A DNA stretch of 64,000 nt from Devosia beringensis (lineage in GTDB: Bacteria > Pseudomonadota > Alphaproteobacteria > Rhizobiales > Devosiaceae), in the NCBI RefSeq assembly GCF_014926585.1, contig NZ_CP045422.1, forward strand, positions 1,528,501 through 1,592,500, in the 5' to 3' direction. Shown here piece after piece: positions 26,764 to 35,710 of the stretch. Made by a program: the position numbers and the translations under genes. The notes beneath the pieces are model-generated. The model was not told the origin of the DNA and searched no databases. It was given only the letters and a program-made list of their open reading frames with translations. The stretch's first letter is position 1, and the number at the start of each line of letters is the position of its first letter.

Positions 26764-28569
26764 CTATTCATCCCCCATTTTCAGCGCCTTGATAAACGCC
26801 TCTTGCGGGATTTCCACGTTCCCATACTGGCGCATGCGGGCTTTGCCCTTTTTCTGCTTTTCGAGCAGCTTGCGCTTGCGCGTGGCGTCGCCGCCATAGC
26901 ACTTGGCCGTCACGTCCTTGCGCATGGCGCGGACGGTTTCGCGGGCGATGATCTTGCCGCCAATGGCCGCCTGGATGGGAATGACGAACAGATGCGGCGG
27001 GATCAGCTCCTTGAGCTTTTCGCACATCAGGCGGCCGCGGCCCTCGGCCACGGTGCGGTGCACCAGCATGGAGAGCGCGTCGACCGGCTCGGCATTGACC
27101 AGAACGGTCAGCTTGACCAGGTCGCCGACGCGATAATCGGCCAGGGAATAGTCAAAGCTGGCATAGCCCTTCGAGATACTCTTGAGCCGATCATAGAAAT
27201 CGAACACCACCTCGTTGAGCGGCAGTTCGTATTCGACCATGGCGCGATTGCCGACATAGCTCAGGTTCTTCTGGATGCCGCGGCGATCCTGGCAGAGCTT
27301 GAGAATGGAGCCGAGATATTCGTCCGGCGTCAGGATGGTGGCCTTGATCCAGGGCTCGCGGATCTCTTCGATCTTCATCGTATCGGGCAGATCGGCCGGA
27401 TTGTGCAGATGCATCGAGGTGCCATCGGTGAGCGCGATCTCGTAGACCACCGACGGAGCCGTGGCGATGAGATCGAGATCGAACTCGCGGCTCAGGCGCT
27501 CCTGGATGATTTCAAGATGCAGCAGGCCCAAAAAGCCGCAGCGGAAGCCGAAGCCCAAGGCAGCGCTGGTTTCCATCTCGTAGGAGAAGCTGGCATCGTT
27601 GAGGCGCAGCTTGCCCATGGCGGCGCGCAGCTCGTCAAAGTCACTGGCATCGACGGGGAAGAGGCCGCAGAACACGACGGGCTGGGCCGGGCGAAAGTCC
27701 GGCAAAGCATGGGCGGTGGGCTTCTTGTCGTCGGTAATGGTGTCGCCGACATTGGTATCGGCCACTTCCTTGATCGAGGCAGTGAAAAAGCCGAGCTCGC
27801 CCGGGCCGAGCACGGGCATTTCGACCAGCTTGGGCGTGAAGACGCCGACGCGATCGAGCTCATAGCTGGCATTGGCCGCCATCATGCGGATTTTTTGCCC
27901 TTTTTTGACGGTGCCATCGATGACGCGGATGAGGACGACGACGCCGAGATAGGAGTCATACCAGCTATCGACCAGCAGCGCCTTGAGCGGAGCATCCACA
28001 TCGCCCTTGGGGGGCGGCAGGCGATGGACAATCGCCTCGAGCACGGTGTCGATGCCGAGGCCCGTCTTGGCGGAGATTTCGAGCGCCTCGCTGGCGTCAA
28101 TGCCGATGACGTCCTCGATCTGCTGCTTGACGCGCGGAATGTCGGCGGCGGGCAGATCGACCTTGTTGAGGACCGGGACGATTTCGTGATTGGCGTCGAG
28201 CGCGTGATAGACATTGGCCAGGGTCTGCGCCTCGACGCCCTGGGAGGCGTCGACGACGAGGAGGCTCCCCTCGACGGCGGCCATGGAGCGGGAGACCTCA
28301 TAGGCGAAATCGACATGGCCGGGCGTGTCGATCAGGTTGAGGATATAGGTCTCCCCGTTCAGCGCCTTATAGGTCAGCCGGACGGTCTGCGCCTTGATGG
28401 TGATGCCGCGCTCGCGCTCGATATCCATGGAATCGAGGACCTGCGCCTTCATCTCGCGCAGATCGAGCCCTCCCGTGGACTGGATCAGCCGATCGGCCAG
28501 GGTGGATTTGCCATGGTCGATATGGGCGACGATGGAGAAATTGCGGATGTGGGAAAGCGGCGTTGTCAT
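26764..28569 (-). CDS. lepA: Elongation factor 4 (LepA)
   Basis: A 601-residue ribosomal GTPase, full length. G1 is [10 protein letters not shown]2/G3 follow with [14 protein letters not shown] and DTPGHVDF, and G4 is NKVD. The EF-G-like domains II, III and V and the LepA-specific C-terminal domain ([20 protein letters not shown]) are all present. It back-translocates or remodels stalled ribosomes. The start is ATG 28569 ([20 protein letters not shown]). Nothing odd. Confidence 0.98.
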   Translation of the reverse strand: MTTPLSHIRNFSIVAHIDHGKSTLADRLIQSTGGLDLREMKAQVLDSMDIERERGITIKAQTVRLTYKALNGETYILNLIDTPGHVDFAYEVSRSMAAVEGSLLVVDASQGVEAQTLANVYHALDANHEIVPVLNKVDLPAADIPRVKQQIEDVIGIDASEALEISAKTGLGIDTVLEAIVHRLPPPKGDVDAPLKALLVDSWYDSYLGVVVLIRVIDGTVKKGQKIRMMAANASYELDRVGVFTPKLVEMPVLGPGELGFFTASIKEVADTNVGDTITDDKKPTAHALPDFRPAQPVVFCGLFPVDASDFDELRAAMGKLRLNDASFSYEMETSAALGFGFRCGFLGLLHLEIIQERLSREFDLDLIATAPSVVYEIALTDGTSMHLHNPADLPDTMKIEEIREPWIKATILTPDEYLGSILKLCQDRRGIQKNLSYVGNRAMVEYELPLNEVVFDFYDRLKSISKGYASFDYSLADYRVGDLVKLTVLVNAEPVDALSMLVHRTVAEGRGRLMCEKLKELIPPHLFVIPIQAAIGGKIIARETVRAMRKDVTAKCYGGDATRKRKLLEKQKKGKARMRQYGNVEIPQEAFIKALKMGDE

Positions 28570-28668
28570 GGCAGCGCTGATAGCAGATGGAAGGGGGCGC
28601 GCAAAGATGGTTTCCGCCGCGTTAACCGCTCAGCGGCAACGAAGCGGGGATTGGCGCGTTGGCGTTGC

Positions 28669-29673
28669 ATGATCAGCCATCACAATGCCGTTGCCCTTGC
28701 CACCGCCATCGCCTGTTCCCTCGGATTTTCGGCGGCGAGCCTCGCCCAGGCACATGCGCAGGACTGGCTCAAACCGCTGCAGCGCCTGGCCGAGGATATC
28801 GTCGCGCCGATCCAGGAGCGCGACACGGCCCGGCCGAGCGGGCCGGTGCGGCCGACGCCGCCGGTGGTGGCGCGGCCCAGCGTGGCGCCCGTAGCCCCGC
28901 CGGTACCGCTGGCGCGGCCGGAATTTGAGGGGGATGATGTGGCGGTGGACGATGCGGCGCCGGCGGCCGAGCCGGTGGAGACGGAGCCAGTGACGCCGGA
29001 CGCGGAAGAGCCAGTGGTGGAGGACGCGGCGCCGGTTGAACCCGTTGAGCCCGTTGAGCCGGTGGAAGAGCCAGCCAAGCCGGTGGCACCCGTTGCCGAG
29101 GCCGCGCCGGCGCGGGTGTATCAGAGTGCCTGTCCGGCGCTGATCCAGGGGCAGGTGGAGGGGCGTTATCTGGCGCCAATCGAAGACGGACAATGCGGCA
29201 ATCAATCGCCGCTGGAAATTACCGCCGTCTTGAGCCGGGGGCGGATGGTGCCGCTATCGGAGCCGGTGACGACTGACTGCGGCATGGCCAGCGCCCTGCC
29301 CGGCTGGGTGGCGCAGGTGGATGGCTATGCCCAATCCATGCTGGACAGTCCGCTGGCGCAGATCAATACCGGACCGGGCTATATGTGCCGCAACCGCAAT
29401 GGCGCCGAGGGCGGGTTTCTGAGCGAGCACGGCTTTGCCAATGCGCTCGATGTCAGCGGCTTTACGCTGGAAGACGGACGCACCGTGGCGGTCAAGAACA
29501 ACTGGCTGCCGGGCAACCTGCCCGAGGGGCGCATGCTGCGGCTGGCGCATGACGCGGCCTGCGGCAGTTTCACCACGGTGCTCGGCCCCGAGGCCAACAA
29601 GGACCACGAGGACCACCTGCATCTCGACCTGGGCTGCCATGGCAGCAGCTGCACGGCGCTGCTCTGCGAATAG
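28669..29673 (+). CDS. Extensin-like C-terminal domain protein, exported
   Basis: A 334-residue exported protein: signal peptide about 1-30 (ending AQAHAQ), a Pro/Glu/Val-rich low-complexity linker (about 60-140, with repeated EPVEPVEP), and a C-terminal extensin-like domain. The domain has four or more Cys and a zinc-type active-site pattern: SEHGFANALDVSGF, and HEDHLHLDLGCHG, as in the LAS/M15-like peptidase fold. A cell-wall peptidase role is plausible. The very long open frame upstream on this strand is antisense to lepA; ATG 28669 starts the signal peptide. Confidence 0.85.
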   Translation: MISHHNAVALATAIACSLGFSAASLAQAHAQDWLKPLQRLAEDIVAPIQERDTARPSGPVRPTPPVVARPSVAPVAPPVPLARPEFEGDDVAVDDAAPAAEPVETEPVTPDAEEPVVEDAAPVEPVEPVEPVEEPAKPVAPVAEAAPARVYQSACPALIQGQVEGRYLAPIEDGQCGNQSPLEITAVLSRGRMVPLSEPVTTDCGMASALPGWVAQVDGYAQSMLDSPLAQINTGPGYMCRNRNGAEGGFLSEHGFANALDVSGFTLEDGRTVAVKNNWLPGNLPEGRMLRLAHDAACGSFTTVLGPEANKDHEDHLHLDLGCHGSSCTALLCE

Positions 29674-29674
29674 C

Positions 29675-29697
29675 GGATGGGGCGCCTGGCCCCATCC
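29675..29697. terminator. Hairpin between convergent genes
   Basis: A perfect 9-bp stem, ggatggggc and gccccatcc, with a 5-nt loop, between the ends of two convergent genes. No T-run, so a bidirectional terminator or RNA-stabilising role is only suggested. Confidence 0.45.
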
Positions 29698-29706
29698 TGA
29701 GCGGGC

Positions 29707-30219
29707 CTATTGGGCGGGCGGCACCGGCGTGGTGTTGAGCGTGCCTTCGCCGGCGGGCGGCACGGCGGGCTGTGCAGCCGCCTGGGCCGCAGCCTCGGCA
29801 TAGATGGCGGTGACGGCCTCGACGCTGGCCAGGTCCGCACTGCCGGCGGCGCAATCGGGGGCGGTCTTTTCGACATCGGCGCGCACTTCGGCATAGGCCT
29901 CGGCGGCAGCGGCGGCATCAAGGCCGGTGGCGGTTTCGAGGCGGGTGCGATCGGCGGCCATGCCGGCCACAACGTCAGGCGTGACCGTGACCGCGCAGAT
30001 GTCGATCACCGCCAGGGTGGCGTAAAAACCGGTCATCATGTCGGTCCGGGCCGAGGCCACGGCCAGCGGTTCGGTGGGGTTGATCTCGATATCGGTGGGT
30101 GCCGGTGCGGCGGCGGCGGGCGCTGCCGGGGCAGCGGGCGCGGCCGGCACGATTTCCTGGGCCAGAACGGGAGTAAACCCGAGGGCGAGGACGGAGAACA
30201 CGGCAAGGGTACGGAGCAT
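29707..30219 (-). CDS. Exported Ala/Pro-rich hypothetical protein
   Basis: A 170-residue protein with a signal peptide (MLRTLAVFSVLALGFTPVLA, cleavage likely after residue 20). A Pro-Ala linker follows (about 24-50), then a small helical domain with two Cys (IDICAVTVTPDV and TAPDCAAGSADL) that may form a disulfide. No known family recognised. Start chosen at the signal-peptide Met; eight codons upstream are also open. Confidence 0.6.
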   Translation of the reverse strand: MLRTLAVFSVLALGFTPVLAQEIVPAAPAAPAAPAAAAPAPTDIEINPTEPLAVASARTDMMTGFYATLAVIDICAVTVTPDVVAGMAADRTRLETATGLDAAAAAEAYAEVRADVEKTAPDCAAGSADLASVEAVTAIYAEAAAQAAAQPAVPPAGEGTLNTTPVPPAQ

Positions 30220-30272
30220 GGCAGGATCTTTCAAGAACGACATTGCCGCTCATCAACCTGCCGAATGTGGCC

Positions 30273-30419
30273 TCAGGACGACGATGGGCCGGATTGGGGG
30301 TGATGCGGGGGCAGATCGGCCCAGTCGCGCAGCGACAGGTGATCGACATTGCGGACAAAGCGGGTGGTGGGGCTGGTGCGGGCGACGAGCCGGCGCATCA
30401 ATTGTGACAGACTAGACAT
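30273..30419 (-). CDS. Small 48-residue protein, DUF1127-like position
   Basis: A short gene with a strong ggaggt ribosome-binding site 6 bp before ATG 30419. The protein starts MSSLSQLMRRLVAR, has a basic N-terminal half and continues HLSLRDWADLPPHHPQ. In many Hyphomicrobiales a small basic protein (DUF1127) sits divergently next to a GcvA-type LysR regulator, exactly this arrangement; the resemblance to DUF1127 proper is weak. The divergent 104-bp gap probably holds both promoters and the LysR binding site. Confidence 0.55.
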   Translation of the reverse strand: MSSLSQLMRRLVARTSPTTRFVRNVDHLSLRDWADLPPHHPQSGPSSS

Positions 30420-30523
30420 TTTGTGACCTCCTTGGGGTCGTGTGGTTGGCAATGCTGGTTATATGGCCCCGCTGCCGGCCGGCGACAATGGACAAGGTCG
30501 CCACGCCGGTATAGAAAAACTAT

Positions 30524-31435
30524 ATGGAAAACCCCTTCCCCATTCCGCTCAATGCGCTGCGGGCCATCGAGATCGTCGCGCGGCGCGGCGCGCTGGCCTC
30601 GGCGGCCGAGGAACTGGGCGTGACCATTGGCGCGGTGAGCCAGCATCTGCGACGGGCCGAAGCGCGGCTGGGGCTGGAGCTGTTCGAGCGCACGCCGAGT
30701 GGCCTCGTGCCCCTGCCCGCGCTCAAGGCGGCGCTGCCGCAGCTGACCGCCGGCTTTACCGGGCTGGCCGATGGACTGGCCAGTCTCAAAGGCAGCGACG
30801 AAAACGTGCTCAACCTGACGGTGGGGAGCGTCTTTGCCTCGCGCTGGCTGATCTGGCGCATCACCAAGTTCAGCCAGGCCCATCCCGATATCGAGCTGCG
30901 GCTCAATGTATCGGCCACTATGGTCGATCTCAGCCGGCCGGACGTCGATTGCGGCATCCGCTTCGGGCATGGCAAATGGCCGGGGGTGACGGCCGAGCTG
31001 ATCGGCGGCACCGCCTATCAGCCGGTCTGCGCGCCGCCGGTGGCCGCACGGCTGCGGACCCTCAGCGACCTCGCCCATGTGCCGGTGATCCAGGACGAAA
31101 CCACCATGCTGAGCTGGGACGCCTGGCGGGCCGAAGTGGGGCTCGACCCCGCCATCAAGCTGAGTGGCCCGATCTATTCGGATGCGTCGCTGGCCTTCGA
31201 CGCGGCGATTTCCGAACAGGGCGTGCTGATGGCCGCCGACATGATGAGCGCCGATACGGTGAGCGACGGGCGGCTGGTGCGGCCGTTCAAGCGGCCGGTG
31301 GAGGGGCCGCAGGGCTATTTCCTGGTGGTGGCCAAGGGACGGCGGGAAAGCCGCAAGCTACGGGCGCTGCGCAGCTGGCTGGCTGTGGAAGTGCCGGCCA
31401 GCGTCGATGGGTATTTGAAGCAGGGGCGGAGATGA
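30524..31435 (+). CDS. LysR-family transcriptional regulator, GcvA-like
   Basis: A 303-residue regulator. The N-terminal winged helix-turn-helix is at about 8-65 (LNALRAIEIVARRGALASAA, then LGVTIGAVSQHLRRAE, FERTPSGLVPLP). The C-terminal periplasmic-binding-like domain has the GcvA-type opening LNLTVGSVFASRWLIWRITKF and DVDCGIRFGHGKWPG. The effector is unknown. Divergent from the 48-residue gene, which is its likely target (inference from layout). Confidence 0.92.
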   Translation: MENPFPIPLNALRAIEIVARRGALASAAEELGVTIGAVSQHLRRAEARLGLELFERTPSGLVPLPALKAALPQLTAGFTGLADGLASLKGSDENVLNLTVGSVFASRWLIWRITKFSQAHPDIELRLNVSATMVDLSRPDVDCGIRFGHGKWPGVTAELIGGTAYQPVCAPPVAARLRTLSDLAHVPVIQDETTMLSWDAWRAEVGLDPAIKLSGPIYSDASLAFDAAISEQGVLMAADMMSADTVSDGRLVRPFKRPVEGPQGYFLVVAKGRRESRKLRALRSWLAVEVPASVDGYLKQGRR

Positions 31436-31438
31436 GGC

Positions 31439-32380
31439 ATGAAGGCGGTATTTACGACCAAAATCGAACCGACCTTTGAGGACCTTCCCGAGGTCCGATA
31501 TCATTTTCAGGCCACTTACCTACGACAAGTCGAGGCGGCAGTAGGCGATTGGATTATCTACTACGAGCCGCGACGGTCTACCGGCGAACTCAACAGCTCC
31601 GGCGGTCGACTGTGCTATTTCGCCACTGCCCGCGTTACCGGGATCGTCGCCCATCCTGCAATCGATGGGCACTTCTATGCGCTCATGTCTGACTATCTGC
31701 CGTTCGATCACCCTGTGTCGTTCCGCCGGGGAGGTGACTATTACGAGGCAGGTCTACGCAAGTCCGACGGCACTACGAACAAGGGGGCGTTCGGACGTGC
31801 CGTTCGAAACATTGCTGATGCCGAATATGACCTCATTCTCCAATCTGGCTACGCTCATATTTTGGGTCGGGCACCTAGAGCGCGCCTGGAACCCGATGTT
31901 TTCGAAGATCCGCTTCCCCAACTGGCGGGTTTTGAAGAGCTGTCCCAAACGCAGTTTGAACCCTTCAGCGTAGAACGTGCGATCATCACTCAAATCACCC
32001 AGCGCCCCTTCCGCGACCGAGCGTTCTCGGCCGCGGTGAAATCGGCCTATGTCGACACTTGCGCCATCACTGGGATGAAAATCATCAATGGTGGTGGGCG
32101 CTCCGAAGTCCAGGCGGCCCACATTCGATCCGTGGCGGACAGTGGTCCGGATAGCGTGCGGAACGGCTTAGCCTTGTCTGGGACCGTACATTGGATGTTC
32201 GACCGCGGACTGCTGGCAGTTGATGATGATTACTCGATCTTGGTCGCCCAAGATCGTGTTCCGGACACTGTGAGGCGGCTTATCCGGCCCGAAGGCACCA
32301 TAATCCTACCCACCAGGACGGATGAGCGCCCACACCAACAGTTCCTGAAGTATCATCGGGACTACAGGTTCAAAGGGTGA
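31439..32380 (+). CDS. HNH endonuclease with an N-terminal PUA/EVE-like domain
   Basis: A 313-residue nuclease. The C-terminal domain is HNH_2 type: CAITGMK (Cys208), then EVQAAHIRSVADSG (His228), SVRNGLALSG (Asn242) and VHWMFDRGLL (His251). The N-terminal 145 residues, with GDWIIYYEPRR (36-46), RLCYFATARVTGIV (57-70) and SDYLPFDHPVSF, resemble the PUA-like/EVE group that reads modified bases in EVE-HNH restriction enzymes. A modification-dependent restriction enzyme is therefore a reasonable guess. It begins 3 bp after the LysR stop codon but its base composition is lower in GC, which suggests acquisition. Confidence 0.8.
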   Translation: MKAVFTTKIEPTFEDLPEVRYHFQATYLRQVEAAVGDWIIYYEPRRSTGELNSSGGRLCYFATARVTGIVAHPAIDGHFYALMSDYLPFDHPVSFRRGGDYYEAGLRKSDGTTNKGAFGRAVRNIADAEYDLILQSGYAHILGRAPRARLEPDVFEDPLPQLAGFEELSQTQFEPFSVERAIITQITQRPFRDRAFSAAVKSAYVDTCAITGMKIINGGGRSEVQAAHIRSVADSGPDSVRNGLALSGTVHWMFDRGLLAVDDDYSILVAQDRVPDTVRRLIRPEGTIILPTRTDERPHQQFLKYHRDYRFKG

Positions 32381-32428
32381 CCTCTGTTCGGGATAGCCAG
32401 CGGGCTCCTGCTCGCGCTAAGGAAAACC

Positions 32429-32719
32429 ATGGCAGATAGTTATCGGGCATGGCTGCGCGGCGCGCTCAAATGGCAGGACATTGCGGTCATCGATCTGCGC
32501 GACGAGGACGGCACCGGCAAGAAGCTGCAAAGCTGCGGGCTGAAAACGCTGGGCGAGATCGACAAGATCGAGGGCCCCAAGCTGCTCGAAATCGAGGGCA
32601 TGGGCATCGGCGTGATCAAGCGCGTGCGCGCCATCATCAAGAAATGCAAGGCGACCGAGCGGCGGCGGCGGCCGACAAGTGTGAGCTATGTCCGGACGGA
32701 GCGGGAGTTTCCGGAGTAG
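32429..32719 (+). CDS. Small helix-hairpin-helix / RpoA-CTD-like protein
   Basis: A 96-residue protein. Residues 37-71 (GLKTLGEIDKIEGPKLLEIE, then GMGIGVIKRVRAIIKKC) read like a helix-hairpin-helix unit similar to the RNA polymerase alpha C-terminal domain, and the tail is very basic (RRRRP). DNA binding is plausible; nothing more specific can be said. GC and codon use are like core genes. Start at ATG 32429 with aaggaaaacc upstream. Confidence 0.65.
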   Translation: MADSYRAWLRGALKWQDIAVIDLRDEDGTGKKLQSCGLKTLGEIDKIEGPKLLEIEGMGIGVIKRVRAIIKKCKATERRRRPTSVSYVRTEREFPE

Positions 32720-32989
32720 GGGGTTAGAACTCCTCGGATTGTCCGAGCTTCGACAGAATTGATCTGCTTGGGGATAATACGGCAAGCCCTAACTAATTTC
32801 GCACTCGCTGGGTCAACGAGCGGTGCCTCGTGGACCCTCGGTCAATTTGGTGAAGTCGATAGAGCTAATACAGCCCGGTGCCGCCAGAATATTAGCCGCA
32901 AAGCATAGATCAGCGATGTGTACCAATAGAGATGTTAATAGCGTCGCGGCGTAATAGCGCTGGCCATGCGAGGATGATAAGTTTGAAGG
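32720..32989. other. Low-GC intergenic region
   Basis: 270 bp with lower GC than the flanks and no supported gene; contains likely promoter sequence for the following membrane-protein gene. No repeat or RNA structure stands out. Confidence 0.4.
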
Positions 32990-33637
32990 ATGGACGAACT
33001 AAGAGCTCGGATTCAGTTACTCATCGCTGAACGCAATGAACTAGCCGCGATTTGTGTGCGAGAGCACCGCGAATTTGTGGATCACGAGTTGGAGCGCTTG
33101 GCGCTGCTGGATGCTTCAATCAACTCAGCGTTGAATGCGCTGAAGTTTCTGGCGCCACCGGAGCCACAGCCCTCCCAGGTACCAGTCCAAATCAACCCCG
33201 ATTATCGGCTGGTGGCGAAGGCCTATTACGACGCAAACCGAGATGGATATAAGTTCGTCTCGCAACTGGTCGGCGACTATGGCCGCTGGTTAGTGACGAC
33301 TATTGCAGCAGCAGAATTTGGCGGCATGGTCTTGATCGGTAACTTGGAAGGCATCCCGTGGAGCTCCAAAGAGCCGGCACTTTGGTCTCTAGTTGTAGGC
33401 ATCGTCCTGATCTTTTCATGCGGCCTAGTCACCTATTTCAACTGGAGCGCGCTGGCCGAGCTTTATGACAAGCGGAACAATGTGAATATGCTCGTCAACC
33501 CTGATGCATTTCCTAGGGATGACCCGAAGCTGGGGGGCAGGATCAAATTCACCTACGTTTCGGCAATCGTTCTGGGTGCCCTCTCGGTGCTGAGCATTCC
33601 TGTCGCGGCAGGCATACTGAGTTGGCTCACCCCCTAA
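32990..33637 (+). CDS. Three-helix membrane protein with N-terminal coiled coil, hypothetical
   Basis: A 215-residue protein, not recognised. Residues 1-50 are a charged amphipathic helix likely to form a coiled coil (ELRARIQLLIAERNELAA), then a Pro-rich hinge. Three membrane helices follow at about 100-119, 131-151 and 188-210. Codon use and GC (about 53%) differ from the core genes, and an IS lies 80 bp downstream, so it is likely acquired. Proteins of this shape turn up as membrane effectors in defence islands, but no partner is visible. Confidence 0.6.
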   Translation: MDELRARIQLLIAERNELAAICVREHREFVDHELERLALLDASINSALNALKFLAPPEPQPSQVPVQINPDYRLVAKAYYDANRDGYKFVSQLVGDYGRWLVTTIAAAEFGGMVLIGNLEGIPWSSKEPALWSLVVGIVLIFSCGLVTYFNWSALAELYDKRNNVNMLVNPDAFPRDDPKLGGRIKFTYVSAIVLGALSVLSIPVAAGILSWLTP

Positions 33638-33733
33638 CGCAGCCGCCTGGCACAGCATGAAACTAATAATCCATCGTAGGTCTGCACGTGCAGCTGCCTA
33701 CCAAAGTTTTGGTGGTGACGTTGCCCCCAACTT

Positions 33734-34663
33734 CTATCCAGCGTGAAGTAGACTCGGGCGGTTAGTTTGGTCGATCTGGCCGGGGTGAGCGACGGGGGCT
33801 GGCGCGGAGCTGGTCATTGAGCGGAGCGGCAGATCCCGTCGCGGGTTGAAGGTGTCGGCGTATTCGGCAGGCGTCATCCAACCCAGCCGCGAGTGCGGCC
33901 GGTGCAGATTGTAATCGGCGCGCCAAGACGCCACGGTGGCCCGGACGTGAGCAAGCGATGGGAACAGGGTCTCGTTGAGCAGTTCGTCCCGCAGCCGGCC
34001 GTTAAAGCTCTCGATGAAGGCATTCTGGATCGGCTTGCCAGGGGCAATGTAGTGCCAGTCGATCCCCATCCGGTCAGCGAAGCCCAGGATGGCATTGGAC
34101 GTGAACTCAGTCCCATTGTCGCTGACGATCATCTTGGGGCGTCCTCGAGTAGCCATCAGCGTCTCCAGCTCTCTGGCAACGCGCAGACCAGACAGCGAGG
34201 TGTCGGCAACCAAGGTCAGGCATTCGCGTGTGCAGTCATCGACCACTGTCAGCACCCGGAAGCGCCGACCGTCGGTCATCTGGTCGGAGACGAAGTCCAG
34301 GGACCAGCGTTCGTTGGGCGCCATTGGGATCAGCATCGGCGCCCTGGTGCCCATGGCACGCTTGCGGCCGCCTCGACGGCGCACCATCAGCTTCTCCTCG
34401 CGATAGATCCGGAACAGGCGCTTGTGATTGACCTGATACCCTTCCCGCCGCAGCAGGACGTGCAGCCGCCGATAGCCAAACCGTCGCCGCTCATGGGCAA
34501 TGGCCTTCATCCGGTCGCGCAGCACGATGTCATCGGTTCGCAGCGCCTGGTAGCGCATCGTCATCCGGCAACATCCCAATACTCGGCACGCCCGCCGCTC
34601 GCTCATCCCATAGGCAGTCTGGAGATGGGCGACAGCATCCCGCTCGGCGGCGGGCGCTACCAT
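33734..34663 (-). CDS. IS3-family transposase OrfB (DDE integrase)
   Basis: A 309-residue catalytic subunit. HTH_21 region [19 protein letters not shown] triad in [21 protein letters not shown] and [16 protein letters not shown]. Its ATG overlaps the orfA end inside the A7 slippery run (on the plus strand T7 at 34663-34669), the site of -1 frameshifting that would give OrfAB. Clearly homologous throughout to the OrfB of copy 1, but with many differences. Confidence 0.95.
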   Translation of the reverse strand: MVAPAAERDAVAHLQTAYGMSERRACRVLGCCRMTMRYQALRTDDIVLRDRMKAIAHERRRFGYRRLHVLLRREGYQVNHKRLFRIYREEKLMVRRRGGRKRAMGTRAPMLIPMAPNERWSLDFVSDQMTDGRRFRVLTVVDDCTRECLTLVADTSLSGLRVARELETLMATRGRPKMIVSDNGTEFTSNAILGFADRMGIDWHYIAPGKPIQNAFIESFNGRLRDELLNETLFPSLAHVRATVASWRADYNLHRPHSRLGWMTPAEYADTFNPRRDLPLRSMTSSAPAPVAHPGQIDQTNRPSLLHAG

Positions 34664-34923
34664 TTTTTTCCAAGAAGATCTTTCAGCGCGGCATTATCGA
34701 GCATGCTGTCGGCCAGCAGCTTCTTGAGCCGGGCGTTCTCGTCCTCAAGCGCCTTCAGTCGTCGGGCCTCGCTGACGTCCATGCCGCCATACTTGGCCTT
34801 CCATTTGTAGATGCTGGCATTGCTGACGCCATGCTTGCGGCACAGGTCGGCAACTGGAACGCCGGCCTCCTGCTCCTTCAAGATCGCAATGATCTGCTCT
34901 TCGGTGAACCTGGTTCGCTTCAT
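34657..34923 (-). CDS. IS3-family transposase OrfA (helix-turn-helix)
   Basis: An 88-residue Orf[21 protein letters not shown] and [20 protein letters not shown] form the helix-turn-helix, [17 protein letters not shown] the zipper-like helix. Ends KKW like the OrfA of copy 1. Sits directly inside the right terminal repeat and is read towards lower coordinates. Confidence 0.95.
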   Translation of the reverse strand: MKRTRFTEEQIIAILKEQEAGVPVADLCRKHGVSNASIYKWKAKYGGMDVSEARRLKALEDENARLKKLLADSMLDNAALKDLLGKKW

Positions 34924-35177
34924 CTCTGGTCCTTCTGATGGGGCCAGAGCCTACTTCAAACTGGATTAGGCGCAGGGGGCAACGTCAGTGGGTTGCTGGG
35001 CGCAACGGCCTTGTCTACCTTGCTCGTGACTTCAACTCGATGGCGCTAAATGATACGCAAAAAATCCACCCTCAAACACATCGAGATAATCTGGCCACAC
35101 CTTTCGTGACGGTCGATAAAGAAGCCTTGCCAGTCACTGTGGATGTGTCAGGCTTCGCTGTATTCTAGGAGTATGGC

Positions 35178-35465
35178 ATGACGAAGCAACTCGGAGTTCG
35201 TGAGCAGGAGATCATGGAATTTCTTCACGAGCGAGTTTTTGATCCGGTGCTTGCCTCTGCAACGGCGCCGAGCGGGTTAAAAAGCGGTATCCGCCTTACG
35301 ATAATGAGGATGAGTGAGCGAAATGCTGCCGGAATGATACAATATTTTTGGTCGGCAGTTATCGGGACTGAGCGTAGCGTGGGCTTCGCCGGGCAAATGC
35401 GTGCTGCTGGCTTTGACCGCTTTGAAGAGGCAATCGACGACTTCAGGGTTCGCTTTCCAGCATAA
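35178..35465 (+). CDS. Small hypothetical protein, 95 residues
   Basis: Not recognised. A soluble, mostly helical protein: VREQEIMEFLHERVFDPVLA, then a middle with RMSERNAAGMIQYFWSAVIG and an end with AGFDRFEEAIDDFRVRF. It has a good aggag 6 bp before ATG 35178. AT-richer than core genes. It lies between the IS and the pentapeptide-type gene in the accessory stretch. Confidence 0.6.
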   Translation: MTKQLGVREQEIMEFLHERVFDPVLASATAPSGLKSGIRLTIMRMSERNAAGMIQYFWSAVIGTERSVGFAGQMRAAGFDRFEEAIDDFRVRFPA

Positions 35466-35710
35466 GACTTCGTCGAACAGGCATTTAGCACGATGATTGT
35501 TGGCCGCTAGGCTCCAGCAATCAAAATAACCAAAAGCGCGACGGGCTGGCGGCGCGGCGATGAATGGCTCTTCGCAAATCCATCAAGGAATGATGGCGTT
35601 TCCCACCTCGAGCGTTCTGCCCTTGCCGTGTATCAAACGGGCGCTGCAGCTTCCCAAAACTCGCATCCCACCAACCCAACGATCATGGCATAGCCATGGA
35701 GAGACTGACA

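Larger units (their letters stand above)
33716..34987 (-). mobile_element. IS3-family insertion sequence (IS407-like), copy 2, with target duplication
   Basis: A 1272-bp element with 13-bp perfect terminal repeats, TGACGTTGCCCCC at 33716-33728 and its complement at 34975-34987; imperfect matching continues to a shared gaagtag-ctc about 40 bp in. It is flanked by a 4-bp direct repeat GTGG (33712-33715 and 34988-34991), the duplication size expected for the IS407 group. Both reading frames and the A7 slippery run are intact, so this is a recent, probably active copy. It is related to, but not the same element as, copy 1. Confidence 0.94.

Noticed and set aside
26626..29673. A 1015-codon open frame on the plus strand
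   Set aside because: Most of it is antisense to lepA, a product of high-GC codon bias; only the part from 28669, which begins with a signal peptide, is a gene.
34938..35168. A 76-codon frame that starts inside the IS end
   Set aside because: The start lies in IS sequence, and the rest has no ribosome-binding site or motif.
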